This document shows positions 17,714 to 26,652 of a stretch of DNA of 64,000 nucleotides, one piece after another. Under the pieces are notes generated by a model. The model saw only the letters and a program-made list of their open reading frames with translations. It was not told the DNA's origin and searched no databases. The DNA is taken from contig NZ_JANKBZ010000003.1 in assembly GCF_024623785.1 (NCBI RefSeq), positions 62,001 to 126,000 of the forward strand, given 5' to 3'. A program made the position numbers and the translations under genes. Source of the DNA: Archangium lipolyticum. Its GTDB lineage: Bacteria > Myxococcota > Myxococcia > Myxococcales > Myxococcaceae. The first letter of the stretch is position 1. Each line of letters starts with the position of its first letter.

Positions 17714-19141
17714 ATGGCCACCCGAGCCAAGACCCTGAAGAAGAAGGCAGCCCCGGCCAGGAAGGCGGCCCCCGCGAAGAAGGCGGCCCCGGCCAGGAAG
17801 GCGGCTCCCACCACCACCACCACGGGCACCCTGACGCTGCCCACCATCCACGAGAGCACCACCTCCAGCGGACTGAAGGTGCTGGCCGCCGAGCGCGGAC
17901 CGCTGCCGCTGGTGGCCATGCGGCTCGTCGTCCGGGCCGGCAGCGCGGCGGACCCCGCGGACAAGCACGGCCTGGCGGACTTCACCGCGCGCCTGCTGCG
18001 CCGGGGCACCGCGAAGATGAGCGCGGACGAGCTCGACGAGGCGATCGAGTTCGTCGGCGCGAGCTTCTCCGTGGGCAGCAACGAGGACATCCTCTCGCTC
18101 TTCATCACCACGCCGGCCGAGTACTTCCCGGACATGCTGTCCATCCTCGGGCAGCTGGTGCGCGAGCCCTCCTTCCCGGAGCGCGAGGTGGAGCAGTCCC
18201 GCGAGCGGACGCTGGCGGGGTTCTCCAACGACCTGGACGATCCCTCGGTGATCGCCGACCGGGCCTTCACGCGGGCGCTGTGGGGCAACCACCCGTACGG
18301 CCACGACGTGGGAGGCAGCACGGCGCATGTGCGGACCTTCACGCGTGACGACGTGGTGCGCTTCCACCGGGAGCGGATGGGGCCTCGGGTGTCGCTGCTG
18401 ACGGTGGTGGGCGCGGTGAGCCCCGAGCGGGTGGCGGAGGAGGCGGAGAAGGCCTTCGCTGGCTGGGAGGGCGGGCCGGAGGCGCCGGTGGAGCTCTCGT
18501 CGGGCGACTCGGTGGCCACGGGCCGGGTGATCGTGGTCGACAAGCCGGACCAGACGCAGTCGCAGGTGCGCATCGGCGGACCGGGCTACCGGCTCGGGCA
18601 CCCGGACTACTTCCCGGCCACGGCGATGAACATCGCGCTGGGTGGTGGCTTCACCTCGCGGCTGGTGAACGAGGTGCGCGTGGAGCGCGGCCTGACGTAC
18701 GGCATCCACAGCTACTTCGACGCGATGAGCGCGGGAGGCGTGTTCGGCATCTCCACGTTCACCAAGACGGAGACGACGCGGGAGATCATCGACGTCTCGC
18801 TGGCCGAGGTGACGAAGGTGCGCGAGGGAGGCATTCCCGGGGGCGAGCTGAAGAAGGCCCAGCGCTACCTGGCGGGGCTGTACCCGCTGCGCACGGAGAC
18901 GAACGAGTCCGTGGCGGCGGTCATCAGCGACATCCGGGTGCACGGGCTCGGGGATGACTGGGTGGAGAAGTTCCGGGATCGGCTGCTCGCGGTGAAGCCG
19001 AAGCAGACGGTGGAGGTAGCGGCGAAGTACCTGTTCTCCAAGCCGCCGCTGATCGTCGTGCTGGGCCGCGCGGATGCGATTGGCAAGCAGCTCAAGGGGC
19101 TGGGGCCGGTGACCGTGGTGCCGGCCTCGGAGTACGAGTGA
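17714..19141 (+). CDS. M16 peptidase, non-catalytic partner with a Lys/Ala/Pro tail
   Basis: A 475-residue M16 homologue without zinc ligands: the motif position reads GLADFTARLLRRG. It fits the regulatory subunit of an M16B heterodimer with the preceding gene, whose stop it abuts. The first 35 residues are unusual: a basic low-complexity tail of repeated KAAPA units (RKAAPAKKAAPA pattern) followed by a Thr run, resembling histone H1-like or AlgP-like tails. The tail is in frame and well placed, with no alternative start after it, so it appears genuine. It could bind nucleic acid or be a flexible linker; this is inference. It overlaps the next gene by 4 bp (GTGA). Confidence 0.9.
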   Translation: MATRAKTLKKKAAPARKAAPAKKAAPARKAAPTTTTTGTLTLPTIHESTTSSGLKVLAAERGPLPLVAMRLVVRAGSAADPADKHGLADFTARLLRRGTAKMSADELDEAIEFVGASFSVGSNEDILSLFITTPAEYFPDMLSILGQLVREPSFPEREVEQSRERTLAGFSNDLDDPSVIADRAFTRALWGNHPYGHDVGGSTAHVRTFTRDDVVRFHRERMGPRVSLLTVVGAVSPERVAEEAEKAFAGWEGGPEAPVELSSGDSVATGRVIVVDKPDQTQSQVRIGGPGYRLGHPDYFPATAMNIALGGGFTSRLVNEVRVERGLTYGIHSYFDAMSAGGVFGISTFTKTETTREIIDVSLAEVTKVREGGIPGGELKKAQRYLAGLYPLRTETNESVAAVISDIRVHGLGDDWVEKFRDRLLAVKPKQTVEVAAKYLFSKPPLIVVLGRADAIGKQLKGLGPVTVVPASEYE

Positions 19142-19848
19142 GCGATCTCCGCGTTCTCTTCGAGGGCGCGGGGCTGCTCGCGGTGGACAAGCCGGCGGGG
19201 ATGCTGGTCATCCCCGGCCGCGCCGAGGGGAGCGGGCCGTCACTGCGCGAGGTGCTGGAGGAGCGGCTGAAGCGCAAGGTGTACGTGGTGCACCGGTTGG
19301 ATCGGGACACCTCGGGGGTGGTGGTGTTCGCCCTGGAGCCGGACAAGCACCGGACGCTGTCGATGGCCTTCGAGGCGGGGAAGGTGCGCAAGCGCTACCT
19401 GGCGCTGGTGGAGGGCTGGGTGGAGGCGCCGCGGGTGGTGGACGCGGCGCTGGCGCCCGCGCGCAAGGGGCGCATGCGGGTGGCGAGGCCGGGTGAGGAG
19501 GGGAAGCCCTCGCGCACGCGGGTGAGGCCGGTGGAGGTGTTCGCGGCGGCCTCGCTGGTGGAGGCCGAGCCGGAGACGGGGCGGACGCACCAGATCCGCG
19601 TGCACTTGTTGTCGGAGGGGCACCCGCTGCTGGTGGATCACCAGTACGGGCGGGCCGAGCCGCTGAAGGCGAAGGAGCTGGGCGGGGAGGGGGAGGAGGA
19701 GGTGCTGGCGCGGACGCCTCTGCACGCGGCGAGGCTGGAGTGGCCCGCGATGCCGGGGGTGGAAGCGCGAGTGCTGGAGTCCCCGCTGCCCGCGGACATG
19801 GCGAGGACGGTGGAGCTCCTGCGCAAGGCCCCCCTCTCCGTGAGATGA
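19138..19848 (+). CDS. RluA-family RNA pseudouridine synthase
   Basis: A 236-residue enzyme that isomerises uridine to pseudouridine in rRNA or tRNA. The GTG start overlaps the upstream stop as GTGA, so translation is coupled. The catalytic motif HRLDRDTSG is at residues 52-60, with the nucleophile Asp55; ETGRTHQIRVH and GHPLLVDHQYG are the usual later motifs. There is no N-terminal S4 domain, which is typical of the short RluA/RluC-like group. The target uridine cannot be named. Its stop codon is immediately followed by foreign-looking sequence. Confidence 0.92.
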   Translation: MSDLRVLFEGAGLLAVDKPAGMLVIPGRAEGSGPSLREVLEERLKRKVYVVHRLDRDTSGVVVFALEPDKHRTLSMAFEAGKVRKRYLALVEGWVEAPRVVDAALAPARKGRMRVARPGEEGKPSRTRVRPVEVFAAASLVEAEPETGRTHQIRVHLLSEGHPLLVDHQYGRAEPLKAKELGGEGEEEVLARTPLHAARLEWPAMPGVEARVLESPLPADMARTVELLRKAPLSVR

Positions 19849-19855
19849 GGGCTCT

Positions 19856-20329
19856 GTGGAACTGGGTTGGATTGATGACGCGCAAGATCATATTTCCGAA
19901 GCCGCGGTCGCAAACTCAGCAGTCAAGCGGATCCCCAAGGGCTCCCTGTTGTTTGTCGTCAGAGGAATGATCCTTGCGCATTCATTCCCGACAGCCATTA
20001 CTACGCGAGAAGTGACGATCAATCAGGACATGAAGGCTCTAGTCCTGGCACGACCTGACCTTGGGGAGTTCTTGCTCCGCTCTTGTCAAGCAGCACGGAC
20101 AAGAATACTCCAAAAGGTTGTTCGCTCAACCCACGGTACGTGCCGCCTTGAGTCCAAGGACCTGGAACAGTTCCCTCTTGCAATCCCCTCTCTGGCTGAA
20201 CAAAAGCGCATCGTCGCCAAGGTCAACCAGCTCATGGCTCTCTGTGCGGAACTGGAATCCAAACTGCGGGACGCGGAAAAGGGCGCGGAGCGTCTCGCCG
20301 AGGGGATGACTGCGGCGATGGTGATGTAA
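19856..20329 (+). pseudogene. Truncated type I restriction specificity subunit (HsdS) remnant
   Basis: A 157-codon frame matching only the C-terminal part of an HsdS protein: the end of a target-recognition domain (KGSLLFVVRGMILAHSFPTA, then INQDMKALV), then the conserved helix IPSLAEQKRIVAKVNQLMAL. An intact HsdS has about 400-450 residues with two recognition domains, so more than half is missing. There are no hsdM or hsdR genes nearby. The match begins within 10 bp of the RluA stop codon, which looks like a recombination joint. A/T content is clearly higher than in the neighbours. It is probably non-functional. Confidence 0.8.
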
Positions 20330-20457
20330 TAAGCACGCCATGCGAACTCATGATGCGGGAGCCCGACGGTGTGGCTTCCGCATGCGACTGGCAGGCAATA
20401 AACATTGACAAGCAGGAATCGCATCAAGGCGGCAGGGCGCGAAGGCATCATGTAGAA

Positions 20458-20937
20458 ATGAGACTGCTCGCAGTGATGGCGGCCACGACAATGGTCTACG
20501 CGGGATGCGCCCACACCCAACGGCCAGAGCCCCGAGTCCATGTCATTTCCGAGAATGCGGAGGGAATCGGCACCGGGTCCGGAACTGGCGGCGCTGGAGA
20601 CGACATCTGCCAGAATGAACTCGAAAAATGCATGAAGTCCTGCTGGGAGAAAAAGCAGTGGCCGTACCCCCACAGCAAAGAACAGGCTGGCTGGTACTAC
20701 AAACGCTGCACCGCCGACTGCAATCGGGAATTCACTGCTTGCGAAGAGGAACACGAAGAGGCCGCGCGCCAGAGGGAAAAGAAGCTCGAGTTCTCACGCA
20801 TGGACGAAGCACTCGCATGGCTCAGGGAGCACAAGACCGAGGTGGCGCTGGGAACCATCGTCGTTGTCGGTGGCGTGGCCTTCTTCATCACGACGGGCGG
20901 TTCTGGTGCGCTGCTCCTGGCTCCGCTTGCCCTCTAG
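20458..20937 (+). CDS. Small Cys-rich lipoprotein with hydrophobic C-terminus
   Basis: A 159-residue protein starting MRLLAVMAATT, with a lipoprotein signal and lipobox VYAGC. The mature part has a Gly-rich linker and then a Cys-patterned segment (CxxxC ... CxxxC ... C, in KCMKSCWEKK, RCTADCNREF and TACEEE). A charged helix follows, and then a strongly hydrophobic end (ALGTIVVVGGVAFFI, then a Gly-rich turn and LLLAPLAL). The frame extends upstream to 20350, but the lipoprotein start has GAAGG ahead. It sits 13 bp before a 132-residue partner gene in the less GC-rich islet. The lipoprotein/small-partner layout recalls myxobacterial toxin-immunity cassettes; the function is not proven. Confidence 0.75.
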   Translation: MRLLAVMAATTMVYAGCAHTQRPEPRVHVISENAEGIGTGSGTGGAGDDICQNELEKCMKSCWEKKQWPYPHSKEQAGWYYKRCTADCNREFTACEEEHEEAARQREKKLEFSRMDEALAWLREHKTEVALGTIVVVGGVAFFITTGGSGALLLAPLAL

Positions 20938-20950
20938 TCCGGAGACCAAG

Positions 20951-21349
20951 ATGATCTACAACCACAACTTCGACGTCGATTCTGTCTTCGACATCCTGCG
21001 CACCATCAACGAAAAGTACCCAGAAGGCTCGCCAGAGGACGAAGCACTCCGAATCGCCTCGGTGGCGCTGTTCTACGTCCGTGAAATCCAGAAGCTGGAC
21101 GACTATCGCGAGTTCTTCCGCTCGTTCTACACGCCCGCCATCGATTACATCATCGTGTCCCAGACGTTCGCCACGAGAGAAGAAGCGGACGAGTGGCTCG
21201 GAAGTGGAAGGGCAAGGGATGGCGATCTCGTCCGGATCGCTGGCCAGGGATTCCAGGTCATGCCCGAGCGCAAGGGAACGGGCTTGCGGTTCGTCAGGAT
21301 GCCCCTGCCGGAAGAACTGATGAAGAACCATCCTCCGAAGTCAGAGTAG
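20951..21349 (+). CDS. Small acidic cytoplasmic protein, possible partner of the lipoprotein
   Basis: A 132-residue protein starting at ATG 20951 with a GGAGA site 4-9 nt upstream; the longer frame overlapping the lipoprotein gene is rejected. It has no signal or membrane segment and is helical and acidic at the N-terminus (FDVDSVFDILRTINEKYPEG). It ends with a small mixed alpha/beta segment (FATREEADEWL, then GDLVRIAGQGFQVM). I do not recognise a named family. Its position 13 bp after a lipoprotein gene is what an immunity or chaperone protein would show, but this is inference from context only. Confidence 0.7.
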   Translation: MIYNHNFDVDSVFDILRTINEKYPEGSPEDEALRIASVALFYVREIQKLDDYREFFRSFYTPAIDYIIVSQTFATREEADEWLGSGRARDGDLVRIAGQGFQVMPERKGTGLRFVRMPLPEELMKNHPPKSE

Positions 21350-21361
21350 GAGGGTAAGCGC

Positions 21362-21700
21362 CTACCTGGCGTCCACGGTGGGAGGGGCTTGTGTCTCCCG
21401 GCGCAACTGCGCATCGAGCCAGAACGTCCCGCCAGGCACCAGTGACGCGACGAAGGCCAGCGTCACCCGCTTGAAGCCCCAGCGGTGCTCGATCGCCGCC
21501 ATCATCAGCGTGTACAGGTAGGCGATGAACAGCACGCCGTGAGCCATCCCCACCACGCGCACCATCTGGGGCAGGCCCAGCGCGTACTTCAGCGGCATGG
21601 CGATGAACAGGAGGAGGAGGAAGGACAGCCCCTCCCAGAAGGCGACGAGGCGGAAACGTCCGAGGGGCGTGGTCAGCATGGCGGTTCCTTCCGAGTTCAT
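21362..21700 (-). CDS. DUF3817-type small membrane protein
   Basis: A 112-residue protein with about three membrane helices. It matches the DUF3817 (YdzA-like) pattern: RFRLVAFWEGLSFLLLLFIAMPLKY, then G-x-AHGVLFIAYLY and a final helix followed by a polar tail. The start at 21700 overlaps the stop of the upstream gene as ATGA and has GGGAG 8 nt before it. A second ATG at 21679, with GGAAGG, would give 105 residues. It is the second gene of a two-gene membrane-protein operon. The role of the family is unknown. Confidence 0.8.
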   Translation of the reverse strand: MNSEGTAMLTTPLGRFRLVAFWEGLSFLLLLFIAMPLKYALGLPQMVRVVGMAHGVLFIAYLYTLMMAAIEHRWGFKRVTLAFVASLVPGGTFWLDAQLRRETQAPPTVDAR

Positions 21701-22179
21701 GGTGTGGACTCCCTGATGAGCCATCCGGCCCTCAGCGAGCCAGCGATCGAGACGCAGGTGGCCACCGTCATCATGAGGGCGCCCATGTAAAGCTGCCCCA
21801 CTCCCCACAGCGCCCCCAACGCCGCGATGATGAAGAAGGCCCATCGGGCCAGCTGGCGCCAGGCGAGCTGTCGGCCGACCGTCGCCGCGATGAGGAGGAG
21901 GAGGGCGAAGAAGTTCGCCAGGACCAGACCCGCGAACACGAGGAGCCGACCCCGGAGCAGGATCACCCAACTGGCCTGCTCGAGCGATGGTTTCGCTGAC
22001 GCGAGCTCCAGCAGCTCGGTTGGACCGATGAACACCTGAAACAGGTTGTTCATCCCCAACAGCGTGAGGAACGTCTGGAGGATGAACGCGCCGATCAAAA
22101 CCCCGGCGATGGACCCCCATGGCACAGGGGCCGGACCGGTCTTCCTGGGGGCTACTTCGGACAGGGTCGCGGAACGCAT
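21697..22179 (-). CDS. Four-helix membrane protein of unknown function
   Basis: A 160-residue protein with four predicted membrane helices (IAGVLIGAFILQTFLTLLG; ILLRGRLLVFAGLVLANFFALLLLIAA; ARWAFFIIAALGALWGVGQLY; LMMTVATCVSIAGSL). The ATG at 22179 begins MRSATLSE; an earlier in-frame start exists. It shares a 4-bp overlap with the DUF3817 gene and so is translationally coupled to it. A good promoter lies at 22228-22256. I recognise no family. Confidence 0.75.
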   Translation of the reverse strand: MRSATLSEVAPRKTGPAPVPWGSIAGVLIGAFILQTFLTLLGMNNLFQVFIGPTELLELASAKPSLEQASWVILLRGRLLVFAGLVLANFFALLLLIAATVGRQLAWRQLARWAFFIIAALGALWGVGQLYMGALMMTVATCVSIAGSLRAGWLIRESTP

Positions 22180-22227
22180 GACGGTGATGAGATAACCTCT
22201 CGCCCCATGAGCGGGCGCGCCGCCCAT

Positions 22228-22256
22228 CCTATAGAGGGGGAGCCACGACCATGCAA
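22228..22256 (-). promoter_or_regulatory. Sigma-70-type promoter for the membrane-protein operon
   Basis: Read on the minus strand, TTGCAT (-35) and TATAGG (-10) are separated by exactly 17 bp. The -10 is about 50 bp from the start codon at 22179. Confidence 0.6.
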
Positions 22257-22302
22257 CGCCGGTCCTCGAATCCCCACGGTTGATGGAGAGGGGAGGGGAT
22301 CT

Positions 22303-22860
22303 ATGAAGCATCCCAGTCTCGACGAACTGGTGGCGAGAATGCGGGCTGCTCGCGCGGAGGGCAGCGGCAACCGTCCCAGCCAGGAACAATTGAGGCTGCA
22401 TCGTGAGCTGGTCGAGGCATGCCCCGCGTTCACGCCCAACCTGCTGGAGCTCGCTCGTCTCTTGCGGCTCGACGATGAGCCATTACCTGGGTCGAGTGGC
22501 GAGGAGACCCTTTCGGAGATCCGGCGTCTGTTGGAGCAGGCTGTGCGGGCTTCGGGCCGAAGTGCCCCAGCCCTGGTGGAGCTCGCCTACTTTCTCGACA
22601 TCTTCCATGACTCGCCACCCGAGGCCGAGACTCTCTTCGAGGAAGGTGCTCGGAAGGCTCTGAGTACAGTCGAGGAGGCCTGGGCGGGGTTGATCAGTTT
22701 CTGGTCCTCGAAGAGGACCCGGGAGTCGCTGACCAAGGCGCTCCAACTCGGCGAGACCGCGGAGAAGCTCTTCCCGGATTCCGAGCGCATCGGCCATGAG
22801 TTGCGCTTCGCCAGGGACCTGGCGGTGACGGATGGTCTGATTCCACCCGAGCGTCCCTGA
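22303..22860 (+). CDS. Small TPR-like helical protein
   Basis: A 185-residue soluble protein starting at ATG 22303 after a very purine-rich ribosome site (GGAGAGGGGAGGGG). The sequence is a series of helix pairs with alternating small and large hydrophobic residues (LLELARLLRLDDEP, APALVELAYFLDIF, AEKLFPDSERIGHELRFA), consistent with about three TPR-like repeats. It has no catalytic motif. It converges with the very large kinase gene (7 bp). Possibly an adaptor; the function is unknown. Confidence 0.65.
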   Translation: MKHPSLDELVARMRAARAEGSGNRPSQEQLRLHRELVEACPAFTPNLLELARLLRLDDEPLPGSSGEETLSEIRRLLEQAVRASGRSAPALVELAYFLDIFHDSPPEAETLFEEGARKALSTVEEAWAGLISFWSSKRTRESLTKALQLGETAEKLFPDSERIGHELRFARDLAVTDGLIPPERP

Positions 22861-22866
22861 GCCCAC

Positions 22867-25800
22867 TCAGGGCGCGGAAGGTGCAGCCGCGCACAGCCGC
22901 AGGCCAACGCTGAGATCCCTGAAGTCGGGCTCGGGCGTCTCGCGGTTGGGTGCGCGGGCGGTGCTGGCTCCGAAGTAGTAGCTGCCGCCTCGGGCCACCG
23001 GGCGGCCCGGCTGGAGGACGGAGTCGGTCCACTCGAAGACGTTGCCCACCATGTCGTCCAGTCCGAAGGGGCTGCGCGACTCGGGGTGGCGGCCCACCTC
23101 GTCCGGGCCGAAGTTGGCGCCCACCTTGCCGTAGGTCTCGTCGAAGTTGGCCTGCGAGGGCAACAGCGTGTCGCCGTGGGGGAACTCCCGCTCGTCCGCG
23201 CCCCGGGCCGCCCGCTCCCACTCCAACTCGTTGCACAGCCTCGCCCCGGGGACCCGGCCGGTGCTCGCCAGCCACGCCGCGTACGCACGGGCATCCTCGT
23301 AGTTGATGGCCCCCACCGGCATCCGCCACCAGTCCTGCTCCGCGTCGCGCGGGCGCTGGGTGTAGCGGATGGGCTCGCCCTGGCGCGCCTCATACGTCAC
23401 CGTCCGGGGCTTGAAGCGCAGGTGCCAGCGTCCGTCCGGCTGCCGCTTCAACGCCACCTCGGCGTCCACCGAGGCCACCGACGCGCCATGGGGCGTACGC
23501 ATCGCCAGTTCCTCCGGGGTGAGCGTCTCCAGCCAGGCCACGTACTCGCCGTACGTCACCTCGGTACGGGAGATGAGGTACGGCCCCGTCTCCACCTCGT
23601 GCAGCGGCACCGTGTCGAAGAACTGCCGGATGTTCTCGTCCGCCGCCGTGCCGAAGAGGAAGGTGCCTCGCGGCACGTAGACGAAGCCCTCGGGAACCCG
23701 GGTGGCCTCGGGCAGCTCCAGCTCCAGGGTGCGCTCGGCGCCGGGCTCGGCTCGCAACACGTGGCGCACCGGGGCGCGTCCGGGCGCGCTCAGCTCCACC
23801 ACCCAGGTGCCGCGCTCCAGCGAGAGCCCCTCTTGCGGAGTGGGGCCCGGCTGGCGGGCCGGGGACAGCACCCGCTTCCCATCGTGCGTGGACTCGTAGC
23901 GCGCCAGCGACACCGTGGCTCCAGCGGGCCGGGTGCGCAGGTTCAGCCGCATGGGCGCCTCCCACCGCGCCAGTTGCTCGCCCGTGGTGTCATAGAGCCG
24001 CAGGCGTCCCAGCAGCTCGTCACGAGCGTCGGGGTGGAAGATGCGCTCGGCGAGCCCGGCGCGTTCGGAGAGCACCTCCGCGAAGGCCCTCCGCGACTCC
24101 TCGCGGCCAGGTTCGAGCACCAGCACCCGCTCCAGCGCGTCGCTGGCGCGGGCGTAGGCCCGATCCGTTTCCACCTGAAGCCGGAGTGCCTCGGCCCAAC
24201 GCGGCCGGGCCTCCTCCTGCTTGCCGGTATCGAACAGGGCGAAGGACTCCGTGCGCGCCCGCGTCAGCGCGCGGTTCCGTTCGCGGGCATGTTCCAGGCG
24301 GCCCCGGGCCTCGCCCAGCTGCGCGCGCACCTGCTTCTCCAGCGTGTACCAGTCATTCACCCGCTCGCCCGCGTACACCAGCGCCAGCGAGGCGAGGAAT
24401 CCCGCGGCGAGCACTCGCGTGAGCACCTTCCCCCGGCGCACCGCCTGGCGCGAGGCCTCGAGGAAGGTGCTCTCCCGCACCGAGAGCCCCTCGGGGGCGA
24501 GCGCGTGGACCTCGGCCAGGTGCCGGGTCCCCCATAGCGCCTCGCGCGAGCGCCCCAGCCGCTCCCACTCGGCGGCGGCCCGCTCCAGCCGCGCGTGCAG
24601 CTGGCGCGCCTCGTTGGCCTCGGCCAGCCACTGGGCCAGCCGGGTCCACCCCGTGAGGAGCGCCTCGTGGGCGATGTCGAAGGTGGTGCCTTCCTCCGAG
24701 CGCCGGGCCACCACCAGTCGCGCGCGGATGAGCGCTTCCAGCGCGCCACGCGAGGCTGGATCATTGCCGAGCAGCTCGGCCTCGGAGCGGCGGGCGCGCG
24801 TGCCATCCACCGTGACGAGCCGCATGAGCAGCCGCCGTGCCGCCACCTGTTGATCCGGCAGCAACTGGTCGATGACGCCATCCGCGTACCGGGCGAGCGA
24901 GCCATTGACTCCGCCGAGCGCCTCCAGGGCCGCGGCGGGGATGATGCCCCGGGCCCGATCTCTCGCCTCCCACAGCTCCGCGAGGGTGAACTGGAGGAGC
25001 GGCAGGCTGCCCTCGGCGCGCAGGGTGGACTCCACCAGCGAGCCGATGAGGGCCTCGGACTCGAAGCGCGCGCCCTTGACGCGGGCGGGGCCCGTCACCA
25101 CCTCGCGCACCTCGGCGCGGCCCAGCGGGCGCAGCAGGTAGAGGGCGCGAGCGAGGGCCTCGCCCAGTCCGGGCAGCGCGCCGAGCCGGGTGAGGAAGTC
25201 GCTCCGGGCCGTGGCCAGCAGGCGCAGCCCCGGCACTCCCGAGGCGAGCTGTCCCAGCAGCTCCGCCACCTGTGCCGCCTCCGTCGGCTCGCTCAGGGTG
25301 GTGAGCTCCTCGAGCTGATCCACGTGGAGGATCACCCCCCGGCGCGAGCTGCCTCCGAGGGCGGCGCGCAGGGCCCGCATCAGGGTGGCGGGCTCGGCGC
25401 GGGCGAGCTGATCGATGCGGACCTCGTCCAGGGACACGTGGGGGGCGAGCGCGGCGGCGAGGCCGGACACGGGGCGTCGGCCGGGCACCATGCGCGCCAC
25501 GCTCCACTGGAAGCCGTCCTCCAGCGCGCCCTCCACCACGCGGGGCAGCACGCCGGCCGAGCACAGGGAGGACTTGCCCACGCCCGAGTCGCCGGTGACG
25601 AGGACGAAGGGGCTGGCGCGCAGCCGCTCCACCACGGCGCGGATCTCCTGGCGGCGGCCGAAGAAGAGGGCGCGGTGCTCCTCCTGGAAGGCCTGGAGGC
25701 CGCGGTAGGGGTTGCCCTCGGGGACGCGCGCGGCGGTGTCGCCGGCCTTCAGGTCCTCCAGCGCTTCCAGCAGCTCATCGGCGGAGGCGAAGCGCTCGGT

Positions 25801-26652
25801 GGGCTCGCGGCGCAGGCATCGGTCCACCACCGCCGCGAAGCGGGGCTCCACCTCGGGAGCGGCCTCGCGCAGCGGGCGCGCCTCCCTCTCCTGGACGGCC
25901 TGGGCCAGCACCTGGAGGGGCACGTGGCGGAAGGGGCCCTGGCCCGCGGCGAGCTCGTACAGCACCGCCGCCAGCGAGTAGAGGTCCGAGTGCACCGAGG
26001 CGGGCTCTCCGCGCCAGGCCTCGGGGGACATGAAGTAGGGCGTGCCCACCAGGGAGCCATGGGTGAGGGAGGGCAGCTCGACGTCCGGAGGGAGCTCCTC
26101 GCCGGGGGGCGCGTCCGGCGTGGGCGAGGCCTCCGCGGCCGGCTCGTCGACGAGCTTGGCCAAGCCGAAGTCGAGCAGCTTCACCTCGCCGGACTCATCG
26201 AGGATGGCGTTGCCGGGCTTGAGATCGCGGTGGAGGACGTTGCGGCGGTGGGCGGCGGCGAGCCCGCGCGTCAGATCGATCCCGATGTCCAGGACGCGCT
26301 CCCAGGGCTGGGGCCTGGGCAGCCGATCCAGGGAGATGCCGCGCACGTACTCGGAGACGAGGTACGGGTGGCCCTCGAACTGACTGGCGCGGTAGAGGGT
26401 GGCGACGTTGGGGTGCTGGATGCGGGCGGTGGCGCGCGCCTCGACGAGGAAGCGCGCCAGGGTCTCGTCATCGAGCGCGGGGATGAACTTCACCGCGACG
26501 GTGCGATCCAGCAGCGTGTCCTGGGCGAGGTAGACGAGCCCGGTGCGCCCCCGACCCAGGGGACGCAGCAGCCGGTACTCGTCGAACTCCCGAGGGGGTT
26601 GCCAGCGCTCGCGGGGAGCGTCGGCCCTGGAGGGGGGAGGGGGGCCGCTCAC
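22867..26652 (-). CDS. Ser/Thr kinase - NTPase - FGE-like fusion protein
   Basis: A 1261-residue protein. Residues about 27-300 are a Hanks kinase with intact glycine loop (GRGRTGLVYL), VAVKF lysine, HRDLKPGN loop, DFG and a SPEAW activation end. Next comes a STAND/AAA-type NTPase with the P-loop GDSGVGKSSL (about 350-360), then helical segments, one membrane helix (VLTRVLAAGFLASLALVYAG) and a coiled coil. It ends with a PEGA-like stretch and an FGE-sulfatase/SUMF1-type domain (about 1010-1255: TEVTYGEYVAWLE, RLCNELEWERAARG, DMVGNVFEWTDSV). The last motif reads RGGSYYFGASTARAPNR, so the two copper-binding cysteines of true formylglycine enzymes are absent. The GTG start overlaps the response-regulator stop by 4 bp. 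It is probably a signalling receptor. Confidence 0.9.
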   Translation of the reverse strand: MSGPPPPSRADAPRERWQPPREFDEYRLLRPLGRGRTGLVYLAQDTLLDRTVAVKFIPALDDETLARFLVEARATARIQHPNVATLYRASQFEGHPYLVSEYVRGISLDRLPRPQPWERVLDIGIDLTRGLAAAHRRNVLHRDLKPGNAILDESGEVKLLDFGLAKLVDEPAAEASPTPDAPPGEELPPDVELPSLTHGSLVGTPYFMSPEAWRGEPASVHSDLYSLAAVLYELAAGQGPFRHVPLQVLAQAVQEREARPLREAAPEVEPRFAAVVDRCLRREPTERFASADELLEALEDLKAGDTAARVPEGNPYRGLQAFQEEHRALFFGRRQEIRAVVERLRASPFVLVTGDSGVGKSSLCSAGVLPRVVEGALEDGFQWSVARMVPGRRPVSGLAAALAPHVSLDEVRIDQLARAEPATLMRALRAALGGSSRRGVILHVDQLEELTTLSEPTEAAQVAELLGQLASGVPGLRLLATARSDFLTRLGALPGLGEALARALYLLRPLGRAEVREVVTGPARVKGARFESEALIGSLVESTLRAEGSLPLLQFTLAELWEARDRARGIIPAAALEALGGVNGSLARYADGVIDQLLPDQQVAARRLLMRLVTVDGTRARRSEAELLGNDPASRGALEALIRARLVVARRSEEGTTFDIAHEALLTGWTRLAQWLAEANEARQLHARLERAAAEWERLGRSREALWGTRHLAEVHALAPEGLSVRESTFLEASRQAVRRGKVLTRVLAAGFLASLALVYAGERVNDWYTLEKQVRAQLGEARGRLEHARERNRALTRARTESFALFDTGKQEEARPRWAEALRLQVETDRAYARASDALERVLVLEPGREESRRAFAEVLSERAGLAERIFHPDARDELLGRLRLYDTTGEQLARWEAPMRLNLRTRPAGATVSLARYESTHDGKRVLSPARQPGPTPQEGLSLERGTWVVELSAPGRAPVRHVLRAEPGAERTLELELPEATRVPEGFVYVPRGTFLFGTAADENIRQFFDTVPLHEVETGPYLISRTEVTYGEYVAWLETLTPEELAMRTPHGASVASVDAEVALKRQPDGRWHLRFKPRTVTYEARQGEPIRYTQRPRDAEQDWWRMPVGAINYEDARAYAAWLASTGRVPGARLCNELEWERAARGADEREFPHGDTLLPSQANFDETYGKVGANFGPDEVGRHPESRSPFGLDDMVGNVFEWTDSVLQPGRPVARGGSYYFGASTARAPNRETPEPDFRDLSVGLRLCAAAPSAP

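Noticed and set aside
15053-18943. A 1296-codon minus-strand open frame
   Set aside because: Only the last 406 codons (the P450) are real; the rest is antisense to two M16 genes and shows composition typical of GC-rich shadow frames.
19240-19725. Minus-strand frames across rluA
   Set aside because: They are Pro/Ala/Arg- or Arg/His-rich shadows of a gene with a clear catalytic motif.
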